A stretch of 64,000 nucleotides of DNA. Origin: Verpa conica. Lineage: Eukaryota; Ascomycota; Pezizomycetes; Pezizales; Morchellaceae. The position numbers were made by a program, and so were the translations under genes. The notes under the pieces were generated by a model. It was not told the DNA's origin. It did no database searches and saw only the letters and a program-made list of their open reading frames with translations. The first letter of the stretch is position 1; each line of letters begins with the position of its first letter. Positions 35,601-46,063 of the stretch are shown here, in pieces. Where the stretch lies: positions 62,001-126,000 of the forward strand of contig JAUFSD010000022.1 of the NCBI GenBank assembly GCA_033030425.1. The letters run 5' to 3'.

Positions 35601-37426
35601 TCTCGGATAGTATCCAATTGGCACTTAACCCAGCGGAACCTATACCAAAAGGTTAGCTTAATAAAAGGGATTAGAGGAAGAAAAGCATACATTCCCCTTG
35701 ACCCTCGGGTAAGTTCAACTCTAATTTCTCTCTTCAAATCCTCGCCAAACCTGTGCAATAGTTCATCTTTCTTAAGGATCTCGGCAACATAAAAATCGAC
35801 ATCTGCATCTACCTGGCTGGCCCGAATTGCGACGTTGGTAATAGTTGGATGCTTTTGAAATGAGGTCTCTATATCATGTTCTTTTCGACTTGTCAAGAGA
35901 ACACTCGTCCCCCGAAGTGTCTCATCCCTAATTAATTTATCAAGGGCCGACAAAAGAATTTCCCTTTCGCTACATTCATCCAAGGCGTCGATGATGACAA
36001 AACACCTCGCGAAATAAGCCAATACTGCTTTAAGAAGCTCAAGCAGCTCTTCTAGGTTCGGGGGCGTTCTCTCGTTGTGTTTCTTAAATAGTGCACCTGC
36101 TTCCACGGGAATATTATTTAATTTCTGTATCAATTGAGAAATCAATGATCCGAGCATTCCCGTTGTAGTTTGTTTCGCGTGATCCTTGAAGTCGAAGTAA
36201 AAATAAATGATTGCAGTCCCGACGGTGGGGGGGGCCCCGTGGATAGAAACGATGTTTTGAATTATGGTCGAACTAGTTTTTCACATCCTAGATATTAGAG
36301 AGCTGTGAGGGCCTCATGATTTGAGGTAAGATACTTACGTCAAAATTGTCTTTCCTGCTCCCGCTGAGAAACAGAAATGGATTAGCATTGATTGAAGCTG
36401 GTTGTGGGATTAACAAGAACTTACGAATTCCATGTAGCCATAAAACAGATCCTGATGTGTCTTGCCACTTCTTAAAGTCTTGTCCATTGACGAACCAAGC
36501 TCCTGTTCCCGGTTGCTGGAGATTGCAGGCAGCATAGTGGTTCGGTTGATAGTCTATAGTAGACAACCATTGGATAATGCTATTCCGTCTTTCCTCTAAT
36601 TAATTGTCAGCAAAGGATTATTTGTTTGGACCATATAGTATTACCTTCACGCCTCCTCTCTTCTTCATCAATTCGCCGGTTGGTTTCGTAGCAGAGATCT
36701 ATAACGTTTTCATGTGTATCCCGGGCATGCTTTCCAATGGTCTCTTGAATCTTTTCCGACTTTTCGAGCGCCTTTTGTATACTGTCCTGGGCCACCTTTC
36801 TTTCGAGCTCTCGGCGTTTAGACTCATGGCAGAGTTCCGCAACATTATCATCGGTATCTCGGATATGTTTTCCAAGGACTTGTTGCTCCTTCTTATAGTC
36901 TTCGAGAGTTTTCCGTAGATATTCGTCGATTGCTTTCGAAAGCGACCTAAGCCCACATATAAGGGCTATGCACTTTAGGGGAAACTGGCCGGGGAACTTA
37001 CATCTGATCTGCATATAGTGCCAGCTGAAATACAGACTTCAGCCGTTCAAGTTGCTCTATGTCCTGCCGAATAATTTTATCTTTTAAAGGCCCCACGAGA
37101 TAACTCCCGAGCTTTCGATCATCGAGCTTTTTGAGCCTTTTCTCCACGCGGCCTAATACCTTCTTGCAAGAATCTAGGGGCCCCTCGGGCTTGCCGAGTA
37201 GTTCTAGCGCTGACGATCGGTGAGATTTTGGGTCGCTCTCTAGCTGTACTTTTAAAGCAGATAAAAGACCGCTGAGGGATGATAGTTCTTGGACGAGAGC
37301 GAATAAATCTTTTGGAGCATCTTTCAGTGCAGCAATATAACCGTAGCTTTGCGATATGAGTGCGCCTGTCATTTGCAAAACGGCGATGACGCCTGAAGCA
37401 ACCCCTAGTATGGACACGGCATCCAT
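32636..37426 (-). pseudogene. STAND (NLR-like) protein: HeLo-like N-domain, NACHT, ankyrin repeats; two in-frame stops
   Basis: Inferred exons from the 5' end: 37426-37002, 36946-36645, 36595-36425, 36363-36339 (25 nt), 36272-35691 and 35639-32636, about 1,502 codons. The N-terminus (MDAVSILGVASGVIAVLQ) fits the fungal STAND/HeLo-like helical domain. A coiled coil with two related DT(D/H)(D/E)NV blocks follows. The NACHT Walker A (HGIPGAGKTILT) is assembled from three exons, and FVIIDALDECSE is Walker B. More than 20 ankyrin repeats of 33 residues close the protein. Within the ankyrin array TAG (34462-34460) and TAA (34438-34436) interrupt one continuous frame. The repeat consensus predicts CAG and CAA there, so both look like C-to-T changes at CA. 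The frame is otherwise open for 3.6 kb. Such proteins act in fungal non-self recognition; this copy is probably inactivated or truncated before most of the repeats. Confidence 0.88.
32740..34430 (-). repeat. 99-bp tandem array encoding ankyrin repeats
   Basis: About 17 units of 99 bases encode GxYGTALQAAAL..GHDKVVEILLQHGAD..NI. Many units are nearly identical at DNA level. A three-unit block beginning near 33051 recurs 297 bases away near 33348 with only a few changes, so part of the array arose by recent multi-unit duplication. The antisense strand also lacks stops over long stretches, which creates shadow frames. Confidence 0.85.
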
Positions 37427-39262
37427 ATCGAATTCGTTCTGTAAAGGTTGCGCTTGTAGGACTAGAATATCACACTTTATTTTCGAGACCAGATACTAGA
37501 TATTTTGATGGAGATGATGGAATAAAAGGCCCTAAAGACAAGAGAAACATGTAGAAGCAAGACCCGGCCAGCCAGAGAAGGCGGCCAGAAAACCCCATAC
37601 TGCCGGGCAGGATCGAGTTCCTCTCCAAACGGCGGGCCTTGAAACAGAACCAGGCTGAGCAATGCAACAATGTGTTGTTGTGGTGGCATGGCAATAGCAG
37701 CACTCTAACCCCTGCAGCTAGCCACAGGAAACCGCAGCACCAGCCAATGATCAAAGGCTTGTCGGAACCGTGTAGGCGCAGGCGCAGGCTGGTAGCTAAT
37801 CCTCCGAACTCCTATCATGAGCCTTATGTAAACCTAGCTCTGGGTTAATAGCCTCAATAGCCTAACAATAGAAAGAATAAACTGATAATTAGTTTCCCTC
37901 TAGCTAACGCAAAAATATACTTAATGGCGCCCATGGTTCTAGTTCCTCTCCCTACCCCAGAGTGCGCGACCCCCGTAAGTTATATATTAGTTGTCAAAGT
38001 AGCGCAAAGGTGCCGAGGGCTCGTTGCTCAAGGCTACTGCTGAAGGCCATTAGAGGTCACTGAGTCTGTCGGAGGAAGTTGAGAATCCAATACCAGAACT
38101 TTCGGGAAAGGCTTTCCACCAAGCCTCAAGCTCACTACCTAGTAGCCCCAGCTACATATATCCCGCAGAGCTTGATAACTGAGGTTTTTTCTTTCTTTTC
38201 TTTTAGGCAGCTTTTTCAAATGACCAGACACTTCTAGAGCTTGAGAAGTTGCTGCTGTTGTATCTAGACTATTTCATGTTATCCTTAGTCTAGTGAAAAT
38301 TACTGCAGACCCAATATTGTGGGGGGCTGTAGCTTAGTCAATTACAAAATTGCCAATGAACAAGAGCACTTGGGCGGAGCGCCCGGAGACGATACTGCTG
38401 ATGAGTAAGGTCAGTATTTTCTTGAGTCCTTTGGCCCCCACTTGGGATCACCAGAGAATGGGATAATGTTCCCCGCGGCCGGTAATGCCTCTACCGGTAC
38501 GGTATTAGTAAAGAGCACGCCATGTATGGGTAGGTCCCTGAAGGCTCACGATAAAAACCCGTGGCTACATCCAAAGTCCACGTATAGCAGAGGGTAGCGA
38601 CAGTAGAGAGGCGCAAGGAGATGAGGCGGAGTTGAACGGTGGCTCGGCAGGGGTCTTAGTCCAACCCGAAAGACTGGGTTAGATCGATCGCCTTGTGATG
38701 CAACGCATCGCTGGAAGTGCGTACTCTGATACAATTTCTGTTTCAACATTGGAGTGGTAGGAACTGCATACAGGATAAGGCCATCTGCGATTTACTAGTT
38801 ATCGGGGAATTACACAAACGGGATTCGTGAAGATAGATGTAGTTCACCCAACGCACCGCCTTCCCTCCCCTATTTCCCCCTATTTTACACTACTCGAGGC
38901 TACTAAGATGCTGTAGAGATAGATCTGTGCATATTCCATTATAAAGAAATGGCAAGGTAGATATCATTAGTAGCACTCCAGGGGGGAGTTGCAGCTAAGA
39001 TTAAGTTTGTAAGGTTCAATCACTGCTTACTGAGAGGAAGCTGAGTGATATCTGCAACTATTACTGGAATAAGTACATGACTCAGTTAAACTGGAATGCC
39101 GGTGAATCTCCTTGATCTCTTCAAGTGAGTCATAAACAGCCATCATTCTCTTGTTATAAATACTCAACGATACTACCTTTTCTGCTTTTATCCACCCAAA
39201 CAAATTGGATATTACCTCGGAGCTAGCTTACCAAACTTCAGTACCCAATACCAACTACCAAT
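37427..39262. other. Intergenic between divergent STAND and RNA-ligase genes
   Basis: No gene is recognised. TATAAATA at 39155-39162 lies about 100 bases before the RNA-ligase start. The rest shows only short frames. Confidence 0.5.
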
Positions 39263-40327
39263 ATGTCAACCACAGGAATGGAATTCCCGCCCCACGTACC
39301 GTACCCCCATACCATAGCATTCGGAGCCCTCAAGAAGAATAAACTCTCGAAAATAGCATTGCAGCGCTCGGAGGGTCTCCCTGTAACCTTCCCCACGAAA
39401 GCAAAGTACAGGGGCACGATCAAACTACACGGTACAAATGCAACCATAATATTCCGCGATGGAAACACCAAGGATGCAACCTATCAATCCCGGAACCGGA
39501 TCATCACAAAAGAAAGCGACAACCATGGAACCGTAGCACTACTTTCAGCAGCGGGCGTACAGCCACTGGTACAAGAAATCACCCGGATAAACGGCTCAAC
39601 AAACTTCTCGGAGATAATGATAGCCGGAGAGATAGGCGGGAAGGGTATACAGAAGGGCGTTGCTCTCGCCAATATGGACCTTTTCTTCTGCATCTTTAAT
39701 ATACGCATCGATGGGGCATGGGTCGACATGGCACATTACGCATCCGTGGGGATCCCAGAGAAGCGTATATTCAACATCATGAACTACCCAACCTTTGAAG
39801 TCGAGATTGACATAAAGGATGATACGACAGCGGTTTATAACCAGATGATGAGCTATACTGCCGACGTGGGTGCAAAGTGTCCTTTTGCCTCTAGCTTCAC
39901 GGACTCACGAGGCAAACCGATCACTGGAGTCGGCGAGGGCATAGTTTGGACGCTTGTACCAAGCCCTGAGCATCACGAAAGCCTTAAATCAGAGCTAGTA
40001 AACTTCAAAACAAAGGCGGATTCGTTTATGACTACGAATTCACAGCCAAAGTTTCCAGAAGGCTCGGAAGAGAGGGAGAGATCAATAAAATTTGTGGACT
40101 ACGCCGTCACTCAGCGGAGACTTGAACAGGGTGTCGAATACATGCGGGAGATGGGCAAGGCGTTTGAAATGTCGAGTGTTGGGGATTATATCAAATGGGT
40201 TACACAGGATACACTGAGGGAGGAGGAGGAGGCAATGAAAGAGATGAAAGTGAACAGAAAAATAGTCAAAAAGACGATTTCAATTAGATCAGCGACGTTT
40301 TGGTCCGAAAAATGTTTAGAGGAATAA
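39263..40327 (+). CDS. RNA ligase (T4 Rnl2-like adenylyltransferase core)
   Basis: Intronless, 354 residues. All nucleotidyltransferase motifs are visible: motif I KLHGTN (adenylated Lys54), a QSRNR motif at about 75-79, motif III AGEIGG (Glu123), motif IIIa FFCIFNI (about 141-147), motif IV GEGIVWTL (Glu225) and motif V NFKTK (Lys249, Lys251). Spacing and order match the Rnl2 type of ATP-dependent RNA end-joining enzymes. The C-terminal 100 residues are helical and highly charged, with no recognised domain. There is no kinase or phosphodiesterase domain, so it is unlike the tri-functional fungal tRNA ligase Trl1. No signal peptide is seen. A TATAAATA box lies about 108 bases upstream. The absence of introns contrasts with most genes in the window. 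Biological substrate unknown; possible RNA repair. Confidence 0.88.
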   Translation: MSTTGMEFPPHVPYPHTIAFGALKKNKLSKIALQRSEGLPVTFPTKAKYRGTIKLHGTNATIIFRDGNTKDATYQSRNRIITKESDNHGTVALLSAAGVQPLVQEITRINGSTNFSEIMIAGEIGGKGIQKGVALANMDLFFCIFNIRIDGAWVDMAHYASVGIPEKRIFNIMNYPTFEVEIDIKDDTTAVYNQMMSYTADVGAKCPFASSFTDSRGKPITGVGEGIVWTLVPSPEHHESLKSELVNFKTKADSFMTTNSQPKFPEGSEERERSIKFVDYAVTQRRLEQGVEYMREMGKAFEMSSVGDYIKWVTQDTLREEEEAMKEMKVNRKIVKKTISIRSATFWSEKCLEE

Positions 40328-41937
40328 CAGTTGCGGGGCTTTCAGAATTTACTCAGGTGCCTTGCACATTTATACTACCATAAGCTTGCCCCAGATCTAT
40401 GTGAATAACTCTCATTCTCACCGCTAAAAAACCTAACCCTAGATTATAGCAAAAAAGAATAACAAGGCTAAAGAACCTATCCACTCAACCCATCACTCGT
40501 CTCATCATTACAAACAAATCTAGCTGCTAACGCTGTGATTAGTCCGCGACCCGTCCTTACGCCATCGTTTTGACAACATGTCAAGGTCCAGACGTCAATA
40601 TTCCTTACACCCACATATAATCGTAAACCACTGACGTTTGTAGGACGGGCCGCTATTGCATACTATACAAAACTACCCCAAGTGTGTGATTTTGTATGGT
40701 ATGCAATAGCAGTCGATTCTACAAATATCAGCGGTTTACGAGTACCCACACACATACATATATGCGTGCAACCAGCTGTCAGTATTCTACACTTACTTCT
40801 GGTACATTTCATTGGACTGTGCCGCTATAGATCTTGGTTGATCTTTACAGTAATTCCCGGTTGTCGACTTATGACATCCCCGGCATATCATAATTTGCAT
40901 CAAGTCATCTCCGTTTTGTTTCGAGCCTCATGAACTGTTGAACTCACTTCGCTGTTCATTTTTAGGCACCCATCGAGTCCTAGGTTGCATTGCATATCAT
41001 GGTTGGCGGAAAATCTCAAATATCTACTTGCTTTTTCCGAGCCCGGTAACTCGAGTCGCTGGTATGACACGTTAGGCCTAAGTTGTGTGGCCCATGAAAC
41101 CCACCTGCAGCAAACAAAAAGAAAGCTTTGCAGCTATTCACTCTTCTCTCAAGCGGCTGAGCCCACCATCTCAACTGAGGTTTCTACCAGAGGTGTCTGA
41201 TTCCTGGTCTTGGCGCATATTCACCGATCGTCACTCGTGTGCTCCGCCACAGAGATGACACGTAGGACAAAACATTCTCTTCTCCCGTTTCATTCCTACG
41301 AATACGAACTCTTCGGGTTTATTGTTCTTCCCCCCGCCGGTAGTTCTTTGGGAACAACGCAATTGTTAGTGCGCACATAAACGGTGATTACGGATTGGAT
41401 GGCTAATTGGCCCATGAGTATTCCCAATTCGTCTGTGGGGCAGCTAGAAGTGGGGGATTTTACTTGCTACATTTTTCATTTCCTCCCCGAAATGGGATGA
41501 ATGCCAGCAGAACCAGAGCCCCAAGGCATTATTTTACCTTCGCAAGGCTTTTTTTACTGTCAAGGCCAGACCTCGGCCAAAGCTTTTTTTCTCGTCTATT
41601 GAGCGGGAGAGGCGCTGCATTTCGCTTTCGCTTGTACTGCTCAGTTTCCGTCCTCTGATGCAAGCCATGATAGATGACAGATGGGAAAGTGCACATTTGC
41701 CACCACAACTCAGACAATGCCTCCCTGAGTCGCGACTGAAACAAACTGCAGCTAGCTCTTAAGGGAATTTCTCCCCTACAGACTGAGAATTATCACCAAA
41801 TTTATTAATGAGCACTGCGCAGTGTGCGGTCTTTGTTGAGGCTGAGATGCGCACCGGTCGAATATGAGAACTCTTTATATCCTGCGACCGGTAGCTGGAT
41901 CGATCATCATTAACATCCAGAATCAACATCTTCAATC
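40328..41937. other. Intergenic with hairpin element
   Basis: It holds the best copy of the hairpin element (40622-40740). Frames such as 40682-40933 run through that element and are not credible genes. Otherwise nothing is recognised. Confidence 0.5.
40622..40740. repeat. Palindromic hairpin element, copy 3 of 3 (best preserved)
   Basis: 119 bases, nearly fully palindromic. The left arm begins CGTAAACCACTGACGTTTGT and includes CCGCTATTGCATACTATACA. The right arm includes TTTTGTATGGTATGCAATAG and ends ATCAGCGGTTTACG. The unpaired centre is about 15-20 bases. Copies at 412-530 and 10721-10831 are more diverged. Confidence 0.8.
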
Positions 41938-43178
41938 ATGGCGATAACAATGGCTGAAGTTCCTTTCAACGTCCTCTGCATCGAGCCCGACTCTGGTTTT
42001 CGCTGTCTACTCTCCCTCCTGATCCTCGATGAGCTGATCACACGAGTTTCTAACCATATGGAAAAGCCCTACCGTCTCCCGGTCCGACATATCTTCGACC
42101 TGATGGGTGGTGAAGGAAGTGGTGCAATAGTGGCTTTACTTATTGGACGTCTTGGCCTCAACAGAGCTTCTGCACCGGCGCTACTTCAGGAAATGATGCC
42201 GGGGTTTTGTCCGTGGGGTGGATCGAAGAGGAAAGCAGGAGTCCATAGGAGTCACCCATTTGTTACAAAGTATTGCCAGCCGATGTTTTGTAAACTTGAT
42301 GAGAAAGGGGAAAAGGCTTTCTTTAGTAAGGATTGTTTAAAGACATGTATTCTTGCATCTTTGGGGGGAATGCCCAAAGACAATGGTTTCTCAAGGAGAA
42401 TCAAGGATTGGGTTGAAGCTTTTAAAACAGCTATTCAAGTCTTACCGATGAAGTACGTTCGAAATCCTTGATGTGTTCTATATTGAATAAAAACATGAAC
42501 TCAAGCTAACACACTGATAGATTATACTCGCACCTAACTCTAGGAGGTCTATACACCAAAACAGCCTTCAAATCCGAAAGGATCAGCAACCCAACTATAT
42601 CTTCCCCCACACCTCAAGCCCTCAAAGAGCGTTTCCGCTCCTACGACCCCACGATATCTCGCTCCAACGTATACATCTCCGACATTGCGCAAGCTACCTT
42701 CACCCACGACAACCTGGTCGCCCCGAAGACGATCAACGGGCGTAGCTATGCCGACAAGAAGAAGAGCACCAACGTTATCTTTGACATCCTCGACGAAGCA
42801 AACGCTTGTTTCTCGGATAGACAGCCAGGCGTCGTTGTACGCATTGGTGGCCCATTCCTCGAGAACCTATCCACCCCAAGCCTTAGCAGGACAGGTCTAA
42901 CCTCCATGAGCGATTGTGATGAGAAAGTGACGCCGGATTTTCGCTTCCTTGAGAGGATGCCAAAGTCGGATAAGCTTTTTCAGATTCAGCTGCCGGATGT
43001 TAGATATTCGGCTGAGTTGATGGATGATCCGGATCAGGTCTATCAAGTGTTTGAAAAGTGGATTAAGACGAAGAAGGCGGTTGATATGATGGAGAAATGT
43101 GCCATAGCTTTGTGCCAGTCTGTTGATGCTAGAGCAAAGTACTATCCTGAGGATGTCGCTGAGGACCCTAGTGCGTGA
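41938..43178 (+). CDS. Patatin-like protein without catalytic residues (pseudo-enzyme)
   Basis: Two exons, 41938-42452 and 42521-43178, give 390 residues. The fold landmarks of fungal patatin-like phospholipases are present in order but altered. The oxyanion loop normally reading DGGGxRG is IEPDSGFRCLLSLLILDEL. The GTSTGG nucleophile elbow is FDLMGGEGSGAIVALLIGRL, with Gly at the Ser position. FRSYDP and the ATF region follow. The DGG catalytic Asp segment is ING (Asn), and the IGTG strand is IGGP. The frame is fully open and in phase, so this is not an obviously broken gene but a protein that has lost the Ser/Asp dyad. Patatin domains occur as effectors of fungal STAND proteins, and a decayed STAND gene lies 4.5 kb away. 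No signal peptide is seen. Confidence 0.72.
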
Positions 43179-46063
43179 GACTGTGAATGCTATATGGTTT
43201 TGGGTTTTGAATTTCTACTGTGTCTATTTTTCCCATTTCTTTTTTTTTCTATTTTTTTTTTTTTTTTTGCTTCGGTTCTAGGACGGTTTTGGGGAATTTC
43301 GGGAAACTTCTTCATCTACTGTTTTTGTTCTGAGGCCTTTTTCTTCTTTTTTTTTTTCCCTTCCTTTTTTTTCTCTCTGGAGCGATTCTTGAAGGGAGTT
43401 ACTGGTTCAGGGAAATTTCTATCGACTATTTTTAGCTAAAGTGCTTTCTGCGTCTTTCTTATCTAGCTACATGCATTTCTTGTAGAATTTCATAGTTTAA
43501 CCACGGATCATCGGTTCTTATGCGCATGTAGCAAACTTTGTGAAATTATATGTACATCAGAGTATTTGGCTGTCTCGGAGAGCTCCCAGTAGATACTAGT
43601 CCATATGGACACCCCTGCTAATATCACCCTATGGCGTGCGAGTGAGCATTTATGACGTGATTGAGTAAGCAAAGCATTATAGTACCAGATAGGGACTTAC
43701 AAATCCCACAACACCACCGGAGTCTGGCCTTTGTGCTTATTAACAATAGGTCGTTCTAGCTACTGATGCGCCTATCTGTGTAGCTATAAATACAAATGTC
43801 TTTGAGGTAGCCTACAAGTATAGGCCCGATGTGTTCGACGAGGAGACTGAAAACCCATCCCTCTAGTATTTCCATGGCCTTTAGAATAACTCTCAGAAGT
43901 GATACAACAAAATACTTATATACCCAGTCACGTGCCACAGAGAGACATGAAGGGCATATTAGGGTTTTGACGGCAGATCCTCATTTCCCCAAGAGAGTCG
44001 TAGATCCCATGTAATCGATAGGAAAAGAAATGCACCCAAGAAATGTACCCATAACCAAGACAATGATATCCAACGCTGCGACTATACTCCCGATATAAGT
44101 ACCACATAAACGCCGCAGCTAGCTGCAGCCCTCCCAATCCCAATCTCAATCCACCATATTTATACACACACCCCCCAAAGCAGACAAGGCAGTACGTAAT
44201 GTAATACCATTCCCAAGTACCTGGTTCCACACCCTGCACCAACCCACGCAGGTACACACCGCCCATAAAACGGGCTTTTTCTTTTTCTTTCCCCTCCCCC
44301 TCCCCTTGTACCCGGCATGTGTGTGGCCGACCTACCTGTCTCAGCCAGTATATGTATAACCAAGACTCGGTAATCTTAATCATACTCTCTCTCTCTCTCT
44401 TTCTCCCTCTCTCTTTCTCTTGTAGTGGTTTGCGAGTCGATCACGATTTGCAGGTTGCAGCGAGTGGTCGATATCGGATCTGTTGTGTTTCTCCGCGGAG
44501 TGGAGAGAGAGGTTTTTATTCGGTGTAAGGGTTCGGGGACTTTTTTTACTCATTGTGTCGGCGCTTTCATGGCTGGGGGGGTGGTCGTACCTACATTAGT
44601 GATTGGGGGCAGATGGAAGGGTGTGTGTGTATAGTCCTGAGATCTTGATTTTTTTTTTTTTTTTCTGTTTATTTTGGGTTCTTATTGGGTCGCCGGGGAT
44701 GGTGAATCCGGGGGAAGGGGAGGGGATGGGGGGCCAAGTGGCTTCGGGTGAGTTCCGATCTATCTTTATATTGTCAGCCTGCCTGCCTGCCTGTCATAGC
44801 TGTCACAGTTGGTGTTCTGGAATAAAAATGTTTTATGCGGGGGGAGGGGAAGGGGAGGGGGAGGAAGGTGTTTATCTCAACTACCACCCCCCCGGGTATA
44901 TACTTTATCTTGGTATGTAATTATCACCCTCTCTCTATAGATAAGGAGGAGCCCCACCCACATCGCTATCCATCCAGATTGTGTGTGCAGCTATTCATCA
45001 CCAACTAAATTTCCCGACAGGCAGGATATATGCGAACAGCGCACGTACCCAGGAATTAGATACAACTCATTCCCCCACACGTACTCGCAGAGCCTTGGCT
45101 ACATACATGTATCCAAAGTCAAATGCCCCCCCCCCCCCGAGACAGGAACCACTGGCTGCCCCCACAGCCAATTAGACACTTGCCCATTGAGTGTAGTGTA
45201 ATACGCATTATTTATCAGGATCTGCCCATGGTGCATGGGGTCTGTATCCGTCTCTGGCGGAAATCTCGCCAATCCAAGAACCACTGATAAGGATGACATG
45301 GAGTTCTTTGCAGTACACGAGACAAAGGGCTTGTTCCTGTCCTGGCTATCTAGACCCACGCTCTGGACCCCCACTTGCACCCTCCGATTGGTTAGGTGAA
45401 CAACGGGCGAATAATATCCTGAATTGGGGGGGGGTCTGGGAGTGGGATATTGGGGTAATGGGGGGGGACTGGATGCTCGTCAGCCTCACGTATGCCGGAG
45501 TAGCTGCATATGAGAACGGAGAAGAGTAAAAAAGAACAGCGGAGAGTCAGAGCAGAGGCACAGAAGGATTAGAAACCAATCTCACTCTCCTGTTCAGGAC
45601 CTTTTTTCTTCTTTTCTACGGGCCGGATCTGCCCTGTCCTGCCGTATTAATATTGTTGAGGAGGGAAGATTGGAGGAGTGAGAGTGAGAGGGAGGGAGGG
45701 GGGGGTTCTTCATATTCATATTTCTATTTATTTTTCCCATTTCTCTTTTCTTCTTTTCTTTGGTTAATTTCTTTTTCTAGCAAAGTCTGCTTCTTCTACT
45801 TCTTCCTCTTTACCCCCCTTTCTCAATCCTCCTCTTTCTCCGGGGAATTCACTTCCTTGATTACTCTCTACCTTGCCTGTCTTCCTTGTTGGCCATCGCA
45901 CCGTGAACTCTTCTCTCCTCCTCTTGCAGAGTCTCGACAGATTGCACACCCACGCGATAGCCACGCGGGTTACGAAAACGTGAGAGAAACCAGATAACAG
46001 AGCCCTCCTCTGCCCTCTCGCTGCCCTCCTCGGAGCGCCCGGAGATCTCTCCAGTCGCAGAGA
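43179..46063. other. Intergenic, long pyrimidine-rich upstream region of the Zn2Cys6 gene
   Basis: Long T tracts (43240-43270, 43340-43375, 44649-44665) and a (CT)n run at 44384-44421 occur here. G-runs are found near 45425-45470, and pyrimidine-rich sequence extends to about 45920. Numerous short frames with ATG precede the regulator and could be upstream ORFs if the transcript starts far upstream. No independent gene is recognised. Confidence 0.5.
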
